A stretch of 64,000 bases of DNA from Knoellia koreensis. Lineage in GTDB: Bacteria > Actinomycetota > Actinomycetes > Actinomycetales > Dermatophilaceae. The notes under the pieces are model-generated. The model had not been told where the DNA came from, did not search any database, and saw nothing but the letters and a program-made list of their open reading frames with translations. Position numbers and translations under genes: made by a program. The stretch lies in assembly GCF_013041615.1 (NCBI RefSeq), contig NZ_JABEPQ010000002.1, positions 496,001-560,000 on the forward strand, read 5' to 3'. Below are positions 18,308 to 27,384 of the stretch, one piece after another. Position 1 is the first letter of the stretch. The number at the start of each line of letters is the position of its first letter.

Positions 18308-18355
18308 GTCTTCGGAAGAATGTGTACGTTCCAGCGCACACATTCTTCCGAAGAC
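18308..18355. terminator. Long perfect hairpin (18-bp stem) between mutase and M20 genes
   Basis: Arms 18308-18325 and 18338-18355 are exact complements (left arm GTCTTCGGAAGAATGTGT) around a 12-base loop. It lies 35 bases after the mutase stop codon and 43 bases before the M20 start, on the same transcript direction. No T-run follows. The A+T content of the stem is far above its surroundings. It may terminate the mutase transcript or be a palindromic element; a dyad-binding protein site is a third option. Confidence 0.7.
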
Positions 18356-18390
18356 CCGCAAGCACGCGGGGTGGGGCGAGGTATGCCGCG

Positions 18391-19986
18391 TCAGAAGGTC
18401 TCGCGCGGGACGTAGAGGCCCCAGACGTCGCGCAGCGCGTGGCTGATCTCGCCGCCGGTGGCGCGCAGGGCGAGGGCCTCCTTCATGGGGTAGAGCACGT
18501 TGTCGGTGCCGCGGGCGGCCTCGCGCAGCCGCTCGAGCGCCGCCTCGACGGCCTCGTTGTCGCGGTCGGCGCGCAGTGCGGCGAGGCGCTCCCGCTGGTC
18601 GATCTCGATCTGCGGGTCGACGCGAAGCGGCTCGTAGGGCTCCTCCTCGTCGAGGGTGTACTTGTTGACGCCGACGACGGTCCGCTCGCCGTGGTCGATC
18701 TCGAGGGCGACCTGGTAGGCGGACCGCTCGATCTCGGACTTCTGGAAGCCCTGCTCGATGGCGGCCACCGCTCCTCCACGGTCCTCGACCGCCTGGATCA
18801 GCTCGAGCGCCGCCGCCTCGAGCTCGTCGGTCATCGCCTCGACGACATAACTGCCGGCGAACGGGTCGACGGTCTTGGTCACGTCGGTCTCGTAGGCGAT
18901 GACCTGCTGGGTACGCAGCGCGAGGCGGGCGGCCTTCTGCGTCGGCAGGGCGATCGCCTCGTCAAAGCTGTTGGTGTGCAACGACTGCGTGCCACCGAGC
19001 ACCGCGCCGAGGCCCTGCAGCGCGACCCGCACGAGGTTGACCTCGGGCTGCTGGGCGGTCAGCTGCACGCCTGCGGTCTGGGTGTGGAACCGCAGCATCT
19101 GGCTCTTGGGGTTCTTGGCGCCGAACTCCTCGCGCATGATCCGCGCCCAGATGCGCCGGGCCGCCCGGAACTTCGCGACCTCCTCCAGCAGGGTGGTCCG
19201 GGCGACGAAGAAGAACGAGAGCCGCGGCGCGAACTCGTCGACGTCCAGACCGGCCCCGATGGCTGCGCGCACGTACTCCTTGGCGTTGGCGAGCGTGAAC
19301 GCGATCTCCTGCGCGGGCGTCGCCCCGGCCTCTGCCATGTGGTAGCCGCTAATGGAGATGGTGTTCCAGCGCGGAAGCTCCTTGGCGCAGTAGGCGAAGA
19401 TGTCGCTGATCAGCCGCAGCGACTCCTTCGGGGGGTAGATGTAGGTGCCCCGCGCGATGTACTCCTTGAGCACGTCGTTCTGGATCGTCCCGGCGAGGCG
19501 CGACGCGTCCGCGCCGTTCTCCTCGGCCACGAGCTGGTACATCAGGAGCAGCGTCGATGCGGGCGCGTTGATCGTCATCGACGTCGACAGCTCGCCCAGC
19601 GGCAGCCCTCCGAAGAGGGTGCGCATGTCGTCGATCGAGTCGATCGCGACCCCGACCTTGCCGACCTCGCCGTGTGCGATCGCCTCGTCCGAGTCGTAAC
19701 CCATCTGGGTCGGCAGGTCGAACGCGACAGACAGTCCACCGGTGCCCGCGTTGACCAGCTCGTGGTAGCGCTCGTTGCTCTCCTTGGCCGTCCCGAACCC
19801 GGCGTACTGGCGCATCGTCCACGGCTTGCCCGTGTACATCGTCGGGTAGACGCCGCGGGTGTACGGGTACTGGCCGGGCTCACCGAGCTGGGTCGCGGGG
19901 TCGAAGCCGTCGAGGTCGCTCGCGTCGTAGACCGCCTTGATCGGCAGGTCGGACTCGGAACGCGCTTCGGGGACTTCGGTGGCCAT
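18391..19986 (-). CDS. Methylmalonyl-CoA mutase family protein, catalytic (large) subunit only
   Basis: The 531-residue product matches the TIM-barrel half of cobalamin-dependent acyl-CoA mutases. [23 protein letters not shown] carries the substrate-pocket [19 protein letters not shown] has the Arg of methylmalonyl-type enzymes where isobutyryl-CoA mutase has Gln, and [12 protein letters not shown] has the His near the corrin. The roughly 130-residue C-terminal cobalamin-binding domain is absent, and no separate small subunit is seen in this window. I start at [10 protein letters not shown]; the longer frame overlaps an intergenic region. It could be methylmalonyl-CoA mutase or a related acyl-CoA mutase needing a B12 subunit encoded elsewhere. 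Confidence 0.9.
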   Translation of the reverse strand: MATEVPEARSESDLPIKAVYDASDLDGFDPATQLGEPGQYPYTRGVYPTMYTGKPWTMRQYAGFGTAKESNERYHELVNAGTGGLSVAFDLPTQMGYDSDEAIAHGEVGKVGVAIDSIDDMRTLFGGLPLGELSTSMTINAPASTLLLMYQLVAEENGADASRLAGTIQNDVLKEYIARGTYIYPPKESLRLISDIFAYCAKELPRWNTISISGYHMAEAGATPAQEIAFTLANAKEYVRAAIGAGLDVDEFAPRLSFFFVARTTLLEEVAKFRAARRIWARIMREEFGAKNPKSQMLRFHTQTAGVQLTAQQPEVNLVRVALQGLGAVLGGTQSLHTNSFDEAIALPTQKAARLALRTQQVIAYETDVTKTVDPFAGSYVVEAMTDELEAAALELIQAVEDRGGAVAAIEQGFQKSEIERSAYQVALEIDHGERTVVGVNKYTLDEEEPYEPLRVDPQIEIDQRERLAALRADRDNEAVEAALERLREAARGTDNVLYPMKEALALRATGGEISHALRDVWGLYVPRETF

Positions 19987-20020
19987 GCCCGTCACGATAG
20001 ATCGCCCGTATGCCGCGTGG

Positions 20021-20812
20021 TCACCGCCCGTGGTCAACCTCACCCGCGCGGGCGGCCAGGAGGAGGCGGCGGACCAGACCGTGCGCGACGAGGTCACCCA
20101 TGAGCGCCTCCTGTTCCTTGGCTGCGACGTATGCCGGGTGGTCGCCGTGGCGACGCTCCACCTCCTCCAAGATGGTCGCCTGCGCGTCCTCCCAGTCCCG
20201 CGGAAGGGGGTCGTCGACGGGGATCTCGGCCGTGTCCTGGACGACGAGGCCGGCGGCCCGGACCATCCGCCCCACCTCCGCCACGGGCGGGAAGACGTTG
20301 CCGGTCGGGGCGACGAGAGCCTCGTCCTGCGAGGTCACCAGGACCATCACACCGACCGCTCCACCCGGGCGCACGACCCGCGCCAGCTCGGCCACGAGGT
20401 CGGCCTGGTGCGGCGTCGTGCAGAGAACGCCGAGCGACCACACGGCGTCAAAGCCCTTGTCCCGCAACGGAAGACTCTCCGCGTCGGCGCGCGCGACCGG
20501 CATACCGAACAGGTCGCCGGCGGCCCGCGCGGCGGCGGGCTCGGGCTCCAGCAGGACGGGTCGCACCCGGTCACGGTCCCGCGCGAACGCGGCCGGCCCA
20601 CCCAGCCCGGCACCCACGTCGAGGAGTGTCGTGCCCGGCGCCATCGCCATCCGGTCGAGCAGCCAGGTGAGCACCCGCGGACCGCCCGTGCCACGACAGG
20701 CGGCCGGGACGGCATACCGGTCGCCGCGCGAGCGCACGGCCTCGGCGACCCACCCGGCCATGGCGTCGAACTCGGCGTCGAGGCCGGACTCCTGTCCGGG
20801 GTCGTCGCTCAC
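20021..20812 (-). CDS. Class I SAM-dependent methyltransferase
   Basis: This 263-residue protein starts at the GTG at 20812, 10 bases after the MarR-type gene stop; a longer frame would run back inside that gene. Motif I is [10 protein letters not shown] (residues 63-72), followed by the acidic PVLLEPEP strand end and [20 protein letters not shown]. The region [15 protein letters not shown] is the usual post-motif III segment. It resembles small-molecule methyltransferases of the UbiE/Methyltransf_11 type. It may be co-transcribed with the MarR/GbsR-type regulator. The substrate is not predictable. Confidence 0.87.
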   Translation of the reverse strand: MSDDPGQESGLDAEFDAMAGWVAEAVRSRGDRYAVPAACRGTGGPRVLTWLLDRMAMAPGTTLLDVGAGLGGPAAFARDRDRVRPVLLEPEPAAARAAGDLFGMPVARADAESLPLRDKGFDAVWSLGVLCTTPHQADLVAELARVVRPGGAVGVMVLVTSQDEALVAPTGNVFPPVAEVGRMVRAAGLVVQDTAEIPVDDPLPRDWEDAQATILEEVERRHGDHPAYVAAKEQEALMGDLVAHGLVRRLLLAARAGEVDHGR

Positions 20813-20822
20813 TCGTCCAGCA

Positions 20823-21314
20823 TCACATGCCCAGCTCGGCCCTGCGCCTCTCCCAGCGCTCGGACAGCGCTGCCATCTCGGCGGTGATGAACTCGAGGAA
20901 GGCGACGCTGAGCGCGAGCCGGGCACCGGCGTCGGTGCCACGGCCACCCACCTGGTCGACGCCGTCGCGCAGCGTCTGGGTGAGCGGGGCGTAGGTGGAC
21001 TGCGAGCTCATCATCACGTCGTGCCACGCGTCGTCGGCCACGACGTAGACGTCGCGCCGGCTGCCGGGCTCGCGCTCCCGGTGGATCATGTTCATCTGCT
21101 GCAGCGACCGCACCGCACCGGAGACCGAGGCGGCACTCACCGACAGCGCGTCGCTCAGCTCGGTCGAGGTCATCCGGCCGTCCTCGTCGGCGAGGAGTGC
21201 GGCGAAGACCCGTGACGGCAGCCGCTGCATCCCCGCGGCCGTCAGGGCTGACCCGAACCGCTCCACGAACTGGGCACGGTCGGCGGCACGGCTGGCGGCG
21301 TTCTTGCGGGGCAT
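20823..21314 (-). CDS. MarR/GbsR-type transcriptional regulator
   Basis: This 163-residue protein has a winged-helix domain with LPSRVFAALLADEDGRMTSTELSDALSVSAASVSGAVRSLQQMNMI, followed by a wing HREREPGSRRDVY. The pattern fits GbsR/MarR-type regulators that are commonly found next to ABC-2 exporters in actinobacteria. It is divergent from the exporter ATPase with a 53-bp gap. An A+T-rich inverted repeat in that gap is the probable operator. I infer that it represses the exporter genes and itself; the inducer is unknown. Confidence 0.87.
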   Translation of the reverse strand: MPRKNAASRAADRAQFVERFGSALTAAGMQRLPSRVFAALLADEDGRMTSTELSDALSVSAASVSGAVRSLQQMNMIHREREPGSRRDVYVVADDAWHDVMMSSQSTYAPLTQTLRDGVDQVGGRGTDAGARLALSVAFLEFITAEMAALSERWERRRAELGM

Positions 21315-21331
21315 GCGACCAGTTTAGAACA

Positions 21332-21360
21332 TTCAGTATTTTCTGAAAAGTGTGTATGGT
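21332..21360 (+). promoter_or_regulatory. Promoter/operator of the ABC exporter
   Basis: The inverted repeat TTCAG-TATTTT-CTGAA (21332-21347) stands in an A+T-rich stretch between the divergent regulator and exporter genes. A possible -10 element TATGGT (21355-21360) lies 17 bases after the left arm TTCAGT, which could be a weak -35. A start of transcription near 21367 would make the exporter mRNA leaderless at the ATG at 21368. The MarR/GbsR-type protein is the likely ligand of the repeat. Confidence 0.6.
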
Positions 21361-21367
21361 GATCGGC

Positions 21368-22297
21368 ATGGCACCAGTCATCGAGGCCACCGGCCTCATC
21401 AAGAAGTTCGGCCCCACCACCGCTCTCGACGGCCTCGACCTGACCGTCGACGAGGGCGAGGTGCACGGCTTCCTCGGCCCGAACGGCGCCGGCAAGTCGA
21501 CCACCATCCGCGTCCTGCTCGGGCTGCTGCGCGCCGACGGCGGAACCGTGAGCCTGCTCGGGCGCGACCCGTGGCGCGACGCGACCGAGCTGCACCGGCA
21601 GCTCGCCTACGTGCCCGGCGACGTCGTCCTGTGGCCCAACCTCACCGGGGGCGAGGTCATCGACCTGCTCGGCCGGCTGCGCGGCGGCGTCGACGCGGGC
21701 AAGCGCGACAAGCTGCTCGAGGCGTTCGAGCTCGACCCGACGAAGAAGGGCCGCTCGTACTCCAAGGGCAACCGGCAGAAGGTCGCCCTCGTCGCCGCAT
21801 TCGCCTCCGACGTGCCGCTACTCGTCCTCGACGAGCCGACGTCGGGCCTGGACCCCTTGATGGAGAAGGTCTTTCAGCAGCAGCTGACCCAGGTGCGCTC
21901 CGAAGGCCGCACGGTCCTGCTGTCGAGCCACATCCTCTCCGAGGTCGAGACCGCAGCCGACCGCGTGAGCATCGTGCGCGCCGGCAAGGTCGTCGACTCC
22001 GGCAGCCTCGCCGACCTGCGCCACCTGACCCGCACCAGCGTCGTCGCGACCCTCGCCGACCCGGTCGCCGTCACCGACGCCGCTCACTGGCCCGGCGTCC
22101 ACGACGCCCGCCTCGAGGGCGACGCCACCAACCGGATCGCCATGTCGGTCGAGACCGACGCGGTCGGCGACGTCGTGGGTCGCCTTGGGGCACACGGCAT
22201 ACAGGCCCTCACCTGCCAGCCGCCGACGCTCGAGGAGCTCTTCCTCTCGCAGTACCGCACCGACATCCGCGAAGAGGCTCAGGCGGTGACGGTATGA
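21368..22297 (+). CDS. ABC exporter ATP-binding protein
   Basis: This 309-residue ATPase has Walker [10 protein letters not shown] at residues 37-45, Walker [14 protein letters not shown] and a degenerate signature [12 protein letters not shown] in place of LSGG. The H-loop region is [17 protein letters not shown]. The C-terminal regulatory part ends [13 protein letters not shown], typical of drug or polyketide-antibiotic exporters. Upstream GTG and ATG codons at 21350 and 21356 are in frame, but the promoter layout favours 21368. It overlaps the permease start by ATGA and supplies the energy for it. Confidence 0.9.
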   Translation: MAPVIEATGLIKKFGPTTALDGLDLTVDEGEVHGFLGPNGAGKSTTIRVLLGLLRADGGTVSLLGRDPWRDATELHRQLAYVPGDVVLWPNLTGGEVIDLLGRLRGGVDAGKRDKLLEAFELDPTKKGRSYSKGNRQKVALVAAFASDVPLLVLDEPTSGLDPLMEKVFQQQLTQVRSEGRTVLLSSHILSEVETAADRVSIVRAGKVVDSGSLADLRHLTRTSVVATLADPVAVTDAAHWPGVHDARLEGDATNRIAMSVETDAVGDVVGRLGAHGIQALTCQPPTLEELFLSQYRTDIREEAQAVTV

Positions 22298-23886
22298 GGG
22301 ACAGCCTGGCCGGCACGGGGCAGCTGCTGCGGCTCGCGTGGCGGCGCGACCGGTGGATCATCGTCGCCGCCGCCCTCCTCATGGCCGCCCTCGCGGCCGG
22401 GTCGATGCAGGCGACCTTCGACCTCTACCCCAGCGACGCCGAGGCGGCAGCCGGGGCCGAGGCGCTCACGGCCAACCCGTCGTTCGCCGCGCTCTACGGG
22501 CCGCTGCCGTCGGCGACCGCGGCCGGGATCGGGGTCGTCAAGACGATTCTCATGGGGAGCCTGTTCGGGGCGTTCCTCGCGTTCGCGATCGTGCGCCGGC
22601 ACACGCGGACCGAGGAGGAGGAAGGCCGGTTCGAGCTGGTCGCGGCGGGTGTCGTCGGGCGCCGGGCGCCGCTCGTCGCCGCCGTCCTGCTGGCCGTCCT
22701 GGCAGTCGTCGCCTCGGCCGCGCTGAGCACCCTCGGCCTCGTCGCCGTGGGTGCCGACGCCACCGGCTCGATGGCCCTCGGCGTCGTCATCCTCGTCGGT
22801 GGGCTGGTCATGGCCGGGGTCACCGCGGTGGCCGCCCAACTGACCTCCACGACTCGCGGAGCCGGCGGAATCGCGTTGGCAGTGCTGGGAATCGCCTTCA
22901 TCGTGCGCGCCGCGGCCGACACCGCCACGGGGTCCGGGCAGGACCTCGTCTGGCTGTCCTTCCTCGGCTGGGCGGAGAAGGCCAGCCCCTACGGACAGAA
23001 CCGCCTCTGGGTGCTGCTGCCCGCCGTCGCGGCGCTCGTGGTGCTCCTGGTGGCAGCCGACGTGCTGCTGCACCGCCGCGACCTCGGCGCCGGCCTGTGG
23101 GCGGCGCGCCCCGGACCCGCCCGGGCGAACGCACGGCTCTCGAGCCCGCTCGGCCTCGCGTGGCGGCTGCAGCGGGGCTCGCTGCTGGGATGGACCATCG
23201 GGTATGCCGTGCTCGGCCTCGTCGTCGGCTCGCTCGCCAAGTCGGTGGCGAGCGCCGCGGACAGCCCTGCGATCGAGGACATGCTGCGCAAGATGAGCGG
23301 CGGCGGGGGCAGCATCGTCGACGTCTTCTTCGGCACCGAGCTGCGGTTCATCGCCGTCGGGGCCGCGGCCTACGGCATCACCACGGCACTGCGGCTGCGG
23401 GCCGAGGAGTCCGCCGGACGCGCCGAGGTCGTGCTCGCGACCCCGGTGAGCCGCTGGAGCTGGCTCGCCAGCCACGCGGTCATCGCCACGCTCGGGTCCA
23501 TCTGGCTGCTCGCGGTGGCTGGGCTGGGCGCCGGCCTGAGCGCCGGGGCGGCCAGCGACCGCGGGGTCGGCGACCTGCTGCCCGCCGCGCTCGCGACCTG
23601 GCCAGCAGTGGCGGTCTGCGTGGCGCTCACCGTGCTGCTGTTCGGCCTGCTGCCGCGGCTGTCGGCGGCGGCGTGGGCACTGCTGGCGTTCTTCGTGCTG
23701 GTCGGCGAGTTCGGGGCGATCCTGTCGCTGCCGGACTGGGCCCTCAAGGCCTCGCCATTCGACCACCTCGGCACCCTGCCCGGCGGTGACGCCAACGCGG
23801 CCGGCCTGGTCGGCCTCCTGGTGCTGGCGGTCGTCGTCGCCGCGACCGGTGCCGCCGCCTTCCGCCGCCGCGACCTCACCACCTGA
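22294..23886 (+). CDS. ABC-2 type exporter permease (polyketide-antibiotic exporter family)
   Basis: This 530-residue membrane protein has about twelve hydrophobic segments in two similar halves: the first begins [15 protein letters not shown], the second [15 protein letters not shown]. The motif [26 protein letters not shown] resembles the conserved loop of Tetronasin-type exporter permeases, and [21 protein letters not shown] is its first-half counterpart. It is the partner of the preceding ATPase; export of a lipophilic compound is the usual role. The longer open frame upstream lies inside the ATPase gene and is rejected. Confidence 0.88.
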   Translation: MRDSLAGTGQLLRLAWRRDRWIIVAAALLMAALAAGSMQATFDLYPSDAEAAAGAEALTANPSFAALYGPLPSATAAGIGVVKTILMGSLFGAFLAFAIVRRHTRTEEEEGRFELVAAGVVGRRAPLVAAVLLAVLAVVASAALSTLGLVAVGADATGSMALGVVILVGGLVMAGVTAVAAQLTSTTRGAGGIALAVLGIAFIVRAAADTATGSGQDLVWLSFLGWAEKASPYGQNRLWVLLPAVAALVVLLVAADVLLHRRDLGAGLWAARPGPARANARLSSPLGLAWRLQRGSLLGWTIGYAVLGLVVGSLAKSVASAADSPAIEDMLRKMSGGGGSIVDVFFGTELRFIAVGAAAYGITTALRLRAEESAGRAEVVLATPVSRWSWLASHAVIATLGSIWLLAVAGLGAGLSAGAASDRGVGDLLPAALATWPAVAVCVALTVLLFGLLPRLSAAAWALLAFFVLVGEFGAILSLPDWALKASPFDHLGTLPGGDANAAGLVGLLVLAVVVAATGAAAFRRRDLTT

Positions 23887-23908
23887 CCCCAGGGCCCTCA
23901 GGTCAGGT
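23881..23908. terminator. Bidirectional hairpin between convergent genes
   Basis: ACCTGACC (23881-23888) and GGTCAGGT (23901-23908) form an 8-bp stem with a 12-base loop that itself contains AGGGCCCT. It overlaps the ends of the exporter permease and manC genes, which converge here with only 11 bases between them. No T-run is visible. Confidence 0.5.
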
Positions 23909-24980
23909 CGGTGCGGCCGTCGGCCTTGAGGGCGTCGACGACCTTCTTGACGTCCTGGGCGCGGTCCTTGGCGACGACAAGCACCGCGTCCGGGGTGTCG
24001 ACGACCACGACGTCCTCGAGCCCGACCAGGGCGACCGTCCGCCCCGAACCTGGCACCACCACGCCGCCGGCATCGACCACGCGCACGTCGTCGGCCGACC
24101 CGAGGACGCGCACACCCGGCATACCGTCGGCGTCGCGCAACAACCCACCCAGGGAGGCGAAGTCGCCCACGTCGTCCCAGCCGAAACCGCCCGGCACCAC
24201 GGCGACGCGCCCGGCGTCGGCGGCCGGCTCGGCGACGGCGTGGTCGATCGCGATCTTCTCCAGCCCGTCCCAGACGTCGTCGAGCCGAGCCGGGTCGGTC
24301 GCGAGCGAGCGCACACCGGCGGCCAGCCCAGGGTGCCACTGGGCGAGCAGGTCGAGCAGCACCCGCGCCTTGACGACGAACATGCCCGCGTTCCACCGGA
24401 ACCGCCCGGTCGCGAGATAGGCCTCCGCCCGCTCCCGGTCGGGCTTCTCGACGAACTGCACGACCGCGCGCGCCGCACCGCCAGTGGCGAGCGTCTCCCC
24501 CATCTCGATGTAGCCGAAACCCGTTGCAGCGTATGTGGGTTCGATGCCGATGGTGACGACGTAGTCCTGCTCGGCGGCGGCCACCGCGTCGGCGACACAA
24601 GCCCGAAAGACGTCCTCGTCACCAATGACGTGGTCGGCCGCGAACGAGCAGACGACCGCCTCGGGGTCACGCGCCTCGAGCACCGCGGCGGCCCACCCGA
24701 TCGCCGCCATCGAGTCCCGCGGCGACGGTTCGGCGAGGAGCTGGTCGGCCGGCAGGGACGGCAGCTGCGAGCGCACCGCCGCCTCGTGCGCGCGCCCGGT
24801 CACGACGACGATGCGCGAACCCACCAGCGGCGACAGCCGGTCCCAGGTCTGCTGCAGCAGCGAGCGTCCCGCGCCGGTCAGGTCGTGGAGGAACTTGGGC
24901 GACGACGCCCGCGACAGCGGCCACAGCCGCGTCCCCGCTCCCCCGGCCGGGATGATGGCCCAGACGTGCTCGTTCCCCAT
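23898..24980 (-). CDS. manC: Mannose-1-phosphate guanylyltransferase
   Basis: Predicted to make GDP-mannose from mannose 1-phosphate and GTP. The nucleotidyltransferase signature is GGAGTRLWPLSR at residues 13-24, followed by PKFLHDL. FAADHVIGDE and FVEKPDRERAEAYLATGRFRWNAGMFV are the metal-site and sugar-site segments of the family. At 360 residues it is the short form without the isomerase domain. I start at MGNEHVW; earlier codons run into the divergent promoter region. It is divergent from a GT4 mannosyltransferase-like gene, which would use its product. Confidence 0.93.
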   Translation of the reverse strand: MGNEHVWAIIPAGGAGTRLWPLSRASSPKFLHDLTGAGRSLLQQTWDRLSPLVGSRIVVVTGRAHEAAVRSQLPSLPADQLLAEPSPRDSMAAIGWAAAVLEARDPEAVVCSFAADHVIGDEDVFRACVADAVAAAEQDYVVTIGIEPTYAATGFGYIEMGETLATGGAARAVVQFVEKPDRERAEAYLATGRFRWNAGMFVVKARVLLDLLAQWHPGLAAGVRSLATDPARLDDVWDGLEKIAIDHAVAEPAADAGRVAVVPGGFGWDDVGDFASLGGLLRDADGMPGVRVLGSADDVRVVDAGGVVVPGSGRTVALVGLEDVVVVDTPDAVLVVAKDRAQDVKKVVDALKADGRTDLT

Positions 24981-25116
24981 GGCGCGCAACCGTAGCCGAC
25001 CACCGCTCCCACACGGCCGCCCCACACTGCCGCGCGCACCGGCTCGTCACCTGCCGCTCACTCGACACACCCCGAGGCGTCGCCAACGCCTCACCGCCGC
25101 TGCGGAGGCTGGTGTC

Positions 25117-26274
25117 GTGCGGATCGCCATCGTCACCGAGTCGTTCCTGCCGACGTTCAACGGAGTCACCACGAGCGTCTGCCGGGTGACCGAGTGCCTC
25201 CGGGCCGGTGGCCACGACGTGTTGATCGTGGCGCCCCGGCCGGCACCGGCGTCCTACGCGGGATACCCCGTCGTGAGCGTCGCCTCGGTGACGGTCAAGG
25301 ACTTCCCCCTGGGTATGCCGTCCGGCGAGGTCGAGCCCGTCCTCGCCGGCTTCGCGCCCGACGTCGTCCACGTGGCGTCACCGTTCGTGCTCGGCGCACG
25401 CGCGCTCACCGCCACGAGCAGGCTGGGCCTGCCGAGCGTCGCCGTCTACCAGACCGACATGCCGTCGTTCCTCCTCAAGCACGGCCCGCTGCCGGTGGCC
25501 AAGGGTGCATCGAAGGCAGCCTGGCGGTGGGTGCGGCACCTGCACGAGAACGCCGACCTGACGCTGGCCCCGTCGACCGCCGCCCTGGAGGACCTGCGCG
25601 CGCACGGTGTGCCGCGCACCGCACTGTGGGGGCGCGGCGTCGACACCGGCCTGTTCCACCCGGGGTGGCGGCTCGACGCCGCGACCCAGCGGCTGCGCTC
25701 GGGGCTCGCGCCGCGCGGTGAGGCGCTCGTGGGCTACGTCGGCCGGCTCGCCGCGGAGAAGGAGCTCGACCGGCTGGTCCCTGTCGCCGCGCTCCCCGGC
25801 ACGAGGCTCGTGCTCGTCGGCGACGGTCCCGACCGGGGCCGGCTCGAGGGCCTGCTCACCGAGGCCGCCACCCGCGCCGGCTCGCCGCCACCGGTCTTCC
25901 TCGGCCGCCGGGACGGTGACGACCTGGCTCGGGCGTATGCCGCGTGCGACGTCTTCGTGCACACGGGCACCCGGGAGACGTTCGGCCAGACGCTCCAGGA
26001 GGCCGCCGCGACCGGGCTGCCGGTCGTGGCCCCCGCCAAGGGTGGCCCGCTCGACCTGGTGGACCACAGCCGCACCGGGCTGCTGTTCGACCCCGACAGC
26101 GCGGACGGGCTACGCGACGCCGTCGCCCACCTCGTCGGCGACCGGGTCAAGCGCGAGGCGATGGGGACCGCCGCCCTCGACCGGGTCCGCGGTCGCAGCT
26201 GGGCCGCGCTCACCGACCAGCTGCTCGGCCACTACGCCACCGCCCGCGCGAGCCACGCGGCGGCGACCGCCTGA
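25117..26274 (+). CDS. GT4 glycosyltransferase, probable GDP-mannose-dependent alpha-mannosyltransferase
   Basis: This 385-residue GT-B enzyme starts at GTG with GGAGG 8 bases upstream; the much longer open frame before it is antisense to manC. The N-terminus RIAIVTESFLPTFNGVTTSVCRV and the C-terminal donor-site segment HTGTRETFGQTLQEAAATGLPVVAPAKGGPLDLV are close to the mycobacterial MgtA/PimB group. GYVGRLAAEKELDRLV marks the start of the second Rossmann domain. By family and by the divergent manC gene I infer mannose transfer to a glycolipid of the cell envelope; the exact acceptor is open. Confidence 0.88.
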   Translation: MRIAIVTESFLPTFNGVTTSVCRVTECLRAGGHDVLIVAPRPAPASYAGYPVVSVASVTVKDFPLGMPSGEVEPVLAGFAPDVVHVASPFVLGARALTATSRLGLPSVAVYQTDMPSFLLKHGPLPVAKGASKAAWRWVRHLHENADLTLAPSTAALEDLRAHGVPRTALWGRGVDTGLFHPGWRLDAATQRLRSGLAPRGEALVGYVGRLAAEKELDRLVPVAALPGTRLVLVGDGPDRGRLEGLLTEAATRAGSPPPVFLGRRDGDDLARAYAACDVFVHTGTRETFGQTLQEAAATGLPVVAPAKGGPLDLVDHSRTGLLFDPDSADGLRDAVAHLVGDRVKREAMGTAALDRVRGRSWAALTDQLLGHYATARASHAAATA

Positions 26275-26351
26275 GCCACGCGGCATACGGCACGGGCCAC
26301 ACCCCACGCGGCACCTGCGGCCACGCGGCCACCCCGCGCGAGCCACGCGGC
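26253..26351 (+). repeat. Cluster of five CCACGCGGC repeats
   Basis: The nonamer CCACGCGGC occurs at 26253, 26276, 26304, 26321 and 26343, spanning the end of the glycosyltransferase gene and the gap before sdhC. Copies two and five continue into CATAC, matching the window-wide GTATGCCG motif (complement). Spacing is irregular (17-28 bp). No hairpin or promoter is obvious. The role is unknown; transcription termination, a binding array or expansion of a simple repeat are all possible. Confidence 0.7.
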
Positions 26352-26397
26352 ATACCAACTGGTAACCCGGCCTGTCTGGTTTCTCACAGGCGACCGG

Positions 26398-26426
26398 TTC
26401 GTGAGGACGACACGCCGACCGATAAC
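26398..26426 (+). promoter_or_regulatory. Possible sdhCDAB promoter
   Basis: TTCGTG (26398-26403) and GATAAC (26421-26426) are separated by 17 bases and fall about 80 bases before the sdhC start. They resemble the -35 and -10 elements of the major actinobacterial sigma factor. Evidence is by eye only. Confidence 0.35.
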
Positions 26427-26504
26427 CTGAGCGCTGGCACGACGGCCACGCCTCCGCAAGGACGAGCGACGCCGTGAACACCTTCGCTCGAAAGGGACGC
26501 GCAC

Positions 26505-26897
26505 GTGGCGCAGGCAGCAACGGCCCCCAAGGGAGGGGGCACCCTCTACCGCGGCCGGGAAGGCATGTGGTCGTGGGTCGCCCACCGGATCAGCGGGCTC
26601 CTCCTCTTCCTCTTCCTCTTCGCGCACGTGCTCGACACCGCGTTGGTCCGTGTCTCGCCGGAGGCCTACAACCAGGTGATGGAGGCGTACAAGAACCCCG
26701 TCGTCGGGCTGGGTGAGGCCGGGCTCGTCGCCGCGGTCATCTTCCACGCGCTCAACGGCCTGCGGATCATCGCCGTCGACTTCTGGTCCAAGGGCCCGAA
26801 GTTCCAGAAGCAGATGTTCTGGGGTGTCGTCATCGGCTTCGTCGTCCTGTTCGTGCCGTTCGCGATCCGGCACCTGACCAACGTGTTCACGCACTGA
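26505..26897 (+). CDS. sdhC: Succinate dehydrogenase cytochrome b556 subunit
   Basis: This 130-residue membrane anchor starts at GTG with AAGGGA 8 bases upstream. Three transmembrane segments are visible, and MWSWVAHRISGLLLFLFLFAHVLDT contains the Ser and His positions typical of SdhC haem and quinone binding. Together with SdhD it anchors the flavoprotein and iron-sulphur subunits to the membrane and passes electrons to menaquinone. It is the first gene of a complete sdhCDAB operon. Confidence 0.93.
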   Translation: MAQAATAPKGGGTLYRGREGMWSWVAHRISGLLLFLFLFAHVLDTALVRVSPEAYNQVMEAYKNPVVGLGEAGLVAAVIFHALNGLRIIAVDFWSKGPKFQKQMFWGVVIGFVVLFVPFAIRHLTNVFTH

Positions 26898-26908
26898 AGG
26901 GCGCTGAC

Positions 26909-27370
26909 ATGACCGCCACCACCGACCAGACGGCGACCGCCGCCACGTCCGCCAAGCTCTCCCCCTACAAGCGCTTCACCCCGACTCGCGGCAACTTCGA
27001 GCTGTGGTCCTGGGTCTTCATGCGCGCCAGCGGGATCCTGCTGCTCGTGCTCGTCTTCGGGCACCTCTTCGTCAACCTCATGCTCGGCGAGGGCATCCAC
27101 GCGATCGACTTCGCGTTCGTCGCCGGCAAGTGGTCGAGCCCGTTCTGGCAGGTCTGGGACATGCTGATGCTCTGGCTGGGCATGCTCCACGGATTCAACG
27201 GGGTCCGCACGATCATCAACGACTACACCGAGCGTGAGGGCACCCGCTGGGTGCTCAAGACGCTGCTCGTCGTCGCAACAGTCTTCACGATCGTCCTCGG
27301 CACGCTGGTGATCTTCACGTTCGACCCGTGCATCGACCCGAACTCCACCCTCAGCGTCTGCACCAAGTAA
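26909..27370 (+). CDS. sdhD: Succinate dehydrogenase hydrophobic membrane anchor subunit
   Basis: This 153-residue protein has three hydrophobic segments, the first being FMRASGILLLVLVFGHLFVNLML with the haem-region His. The MLHGFNGVRTIINDY loop is the conserved SdhD pattern. About 30 polar residues precede the first helix, and the short C-terminal tail contains two Cys (PCIDPNSTLSVC). It is spaced 11 bases after sdhC and 14 before sdhA. Confidence 0.92.
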   Translation: MTATTDQTATAATSAKLSPYKRFTPTRGNFELWSWVFMRASGILLLVLVFGHLFVNLMLGEGIHAIDFAFVAGKWSSPFWQVWDMLMLWLGMLHGFNGVRTIINDYTEREGTRWVLKTLLVVATVFTIVLGTLVIFTFDPCIDPNSTLSVCTK

Positions 27371-27384
27371 GGACGAGAGACCGA

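Noticed and set aside
17227-20103. Very long plus-strand open frame opposite the M20 and mutase genes
   Set aside because: It covers two convincing minus-strand genes and the hairpin between them, and has no recognisable motifs.
22279-24600. Long minus-strand open frame opposite the exporter permease
   Set aside because: Arg/Gly/Glu-rich composition without family features; it spans the ends of two real convergent genes.
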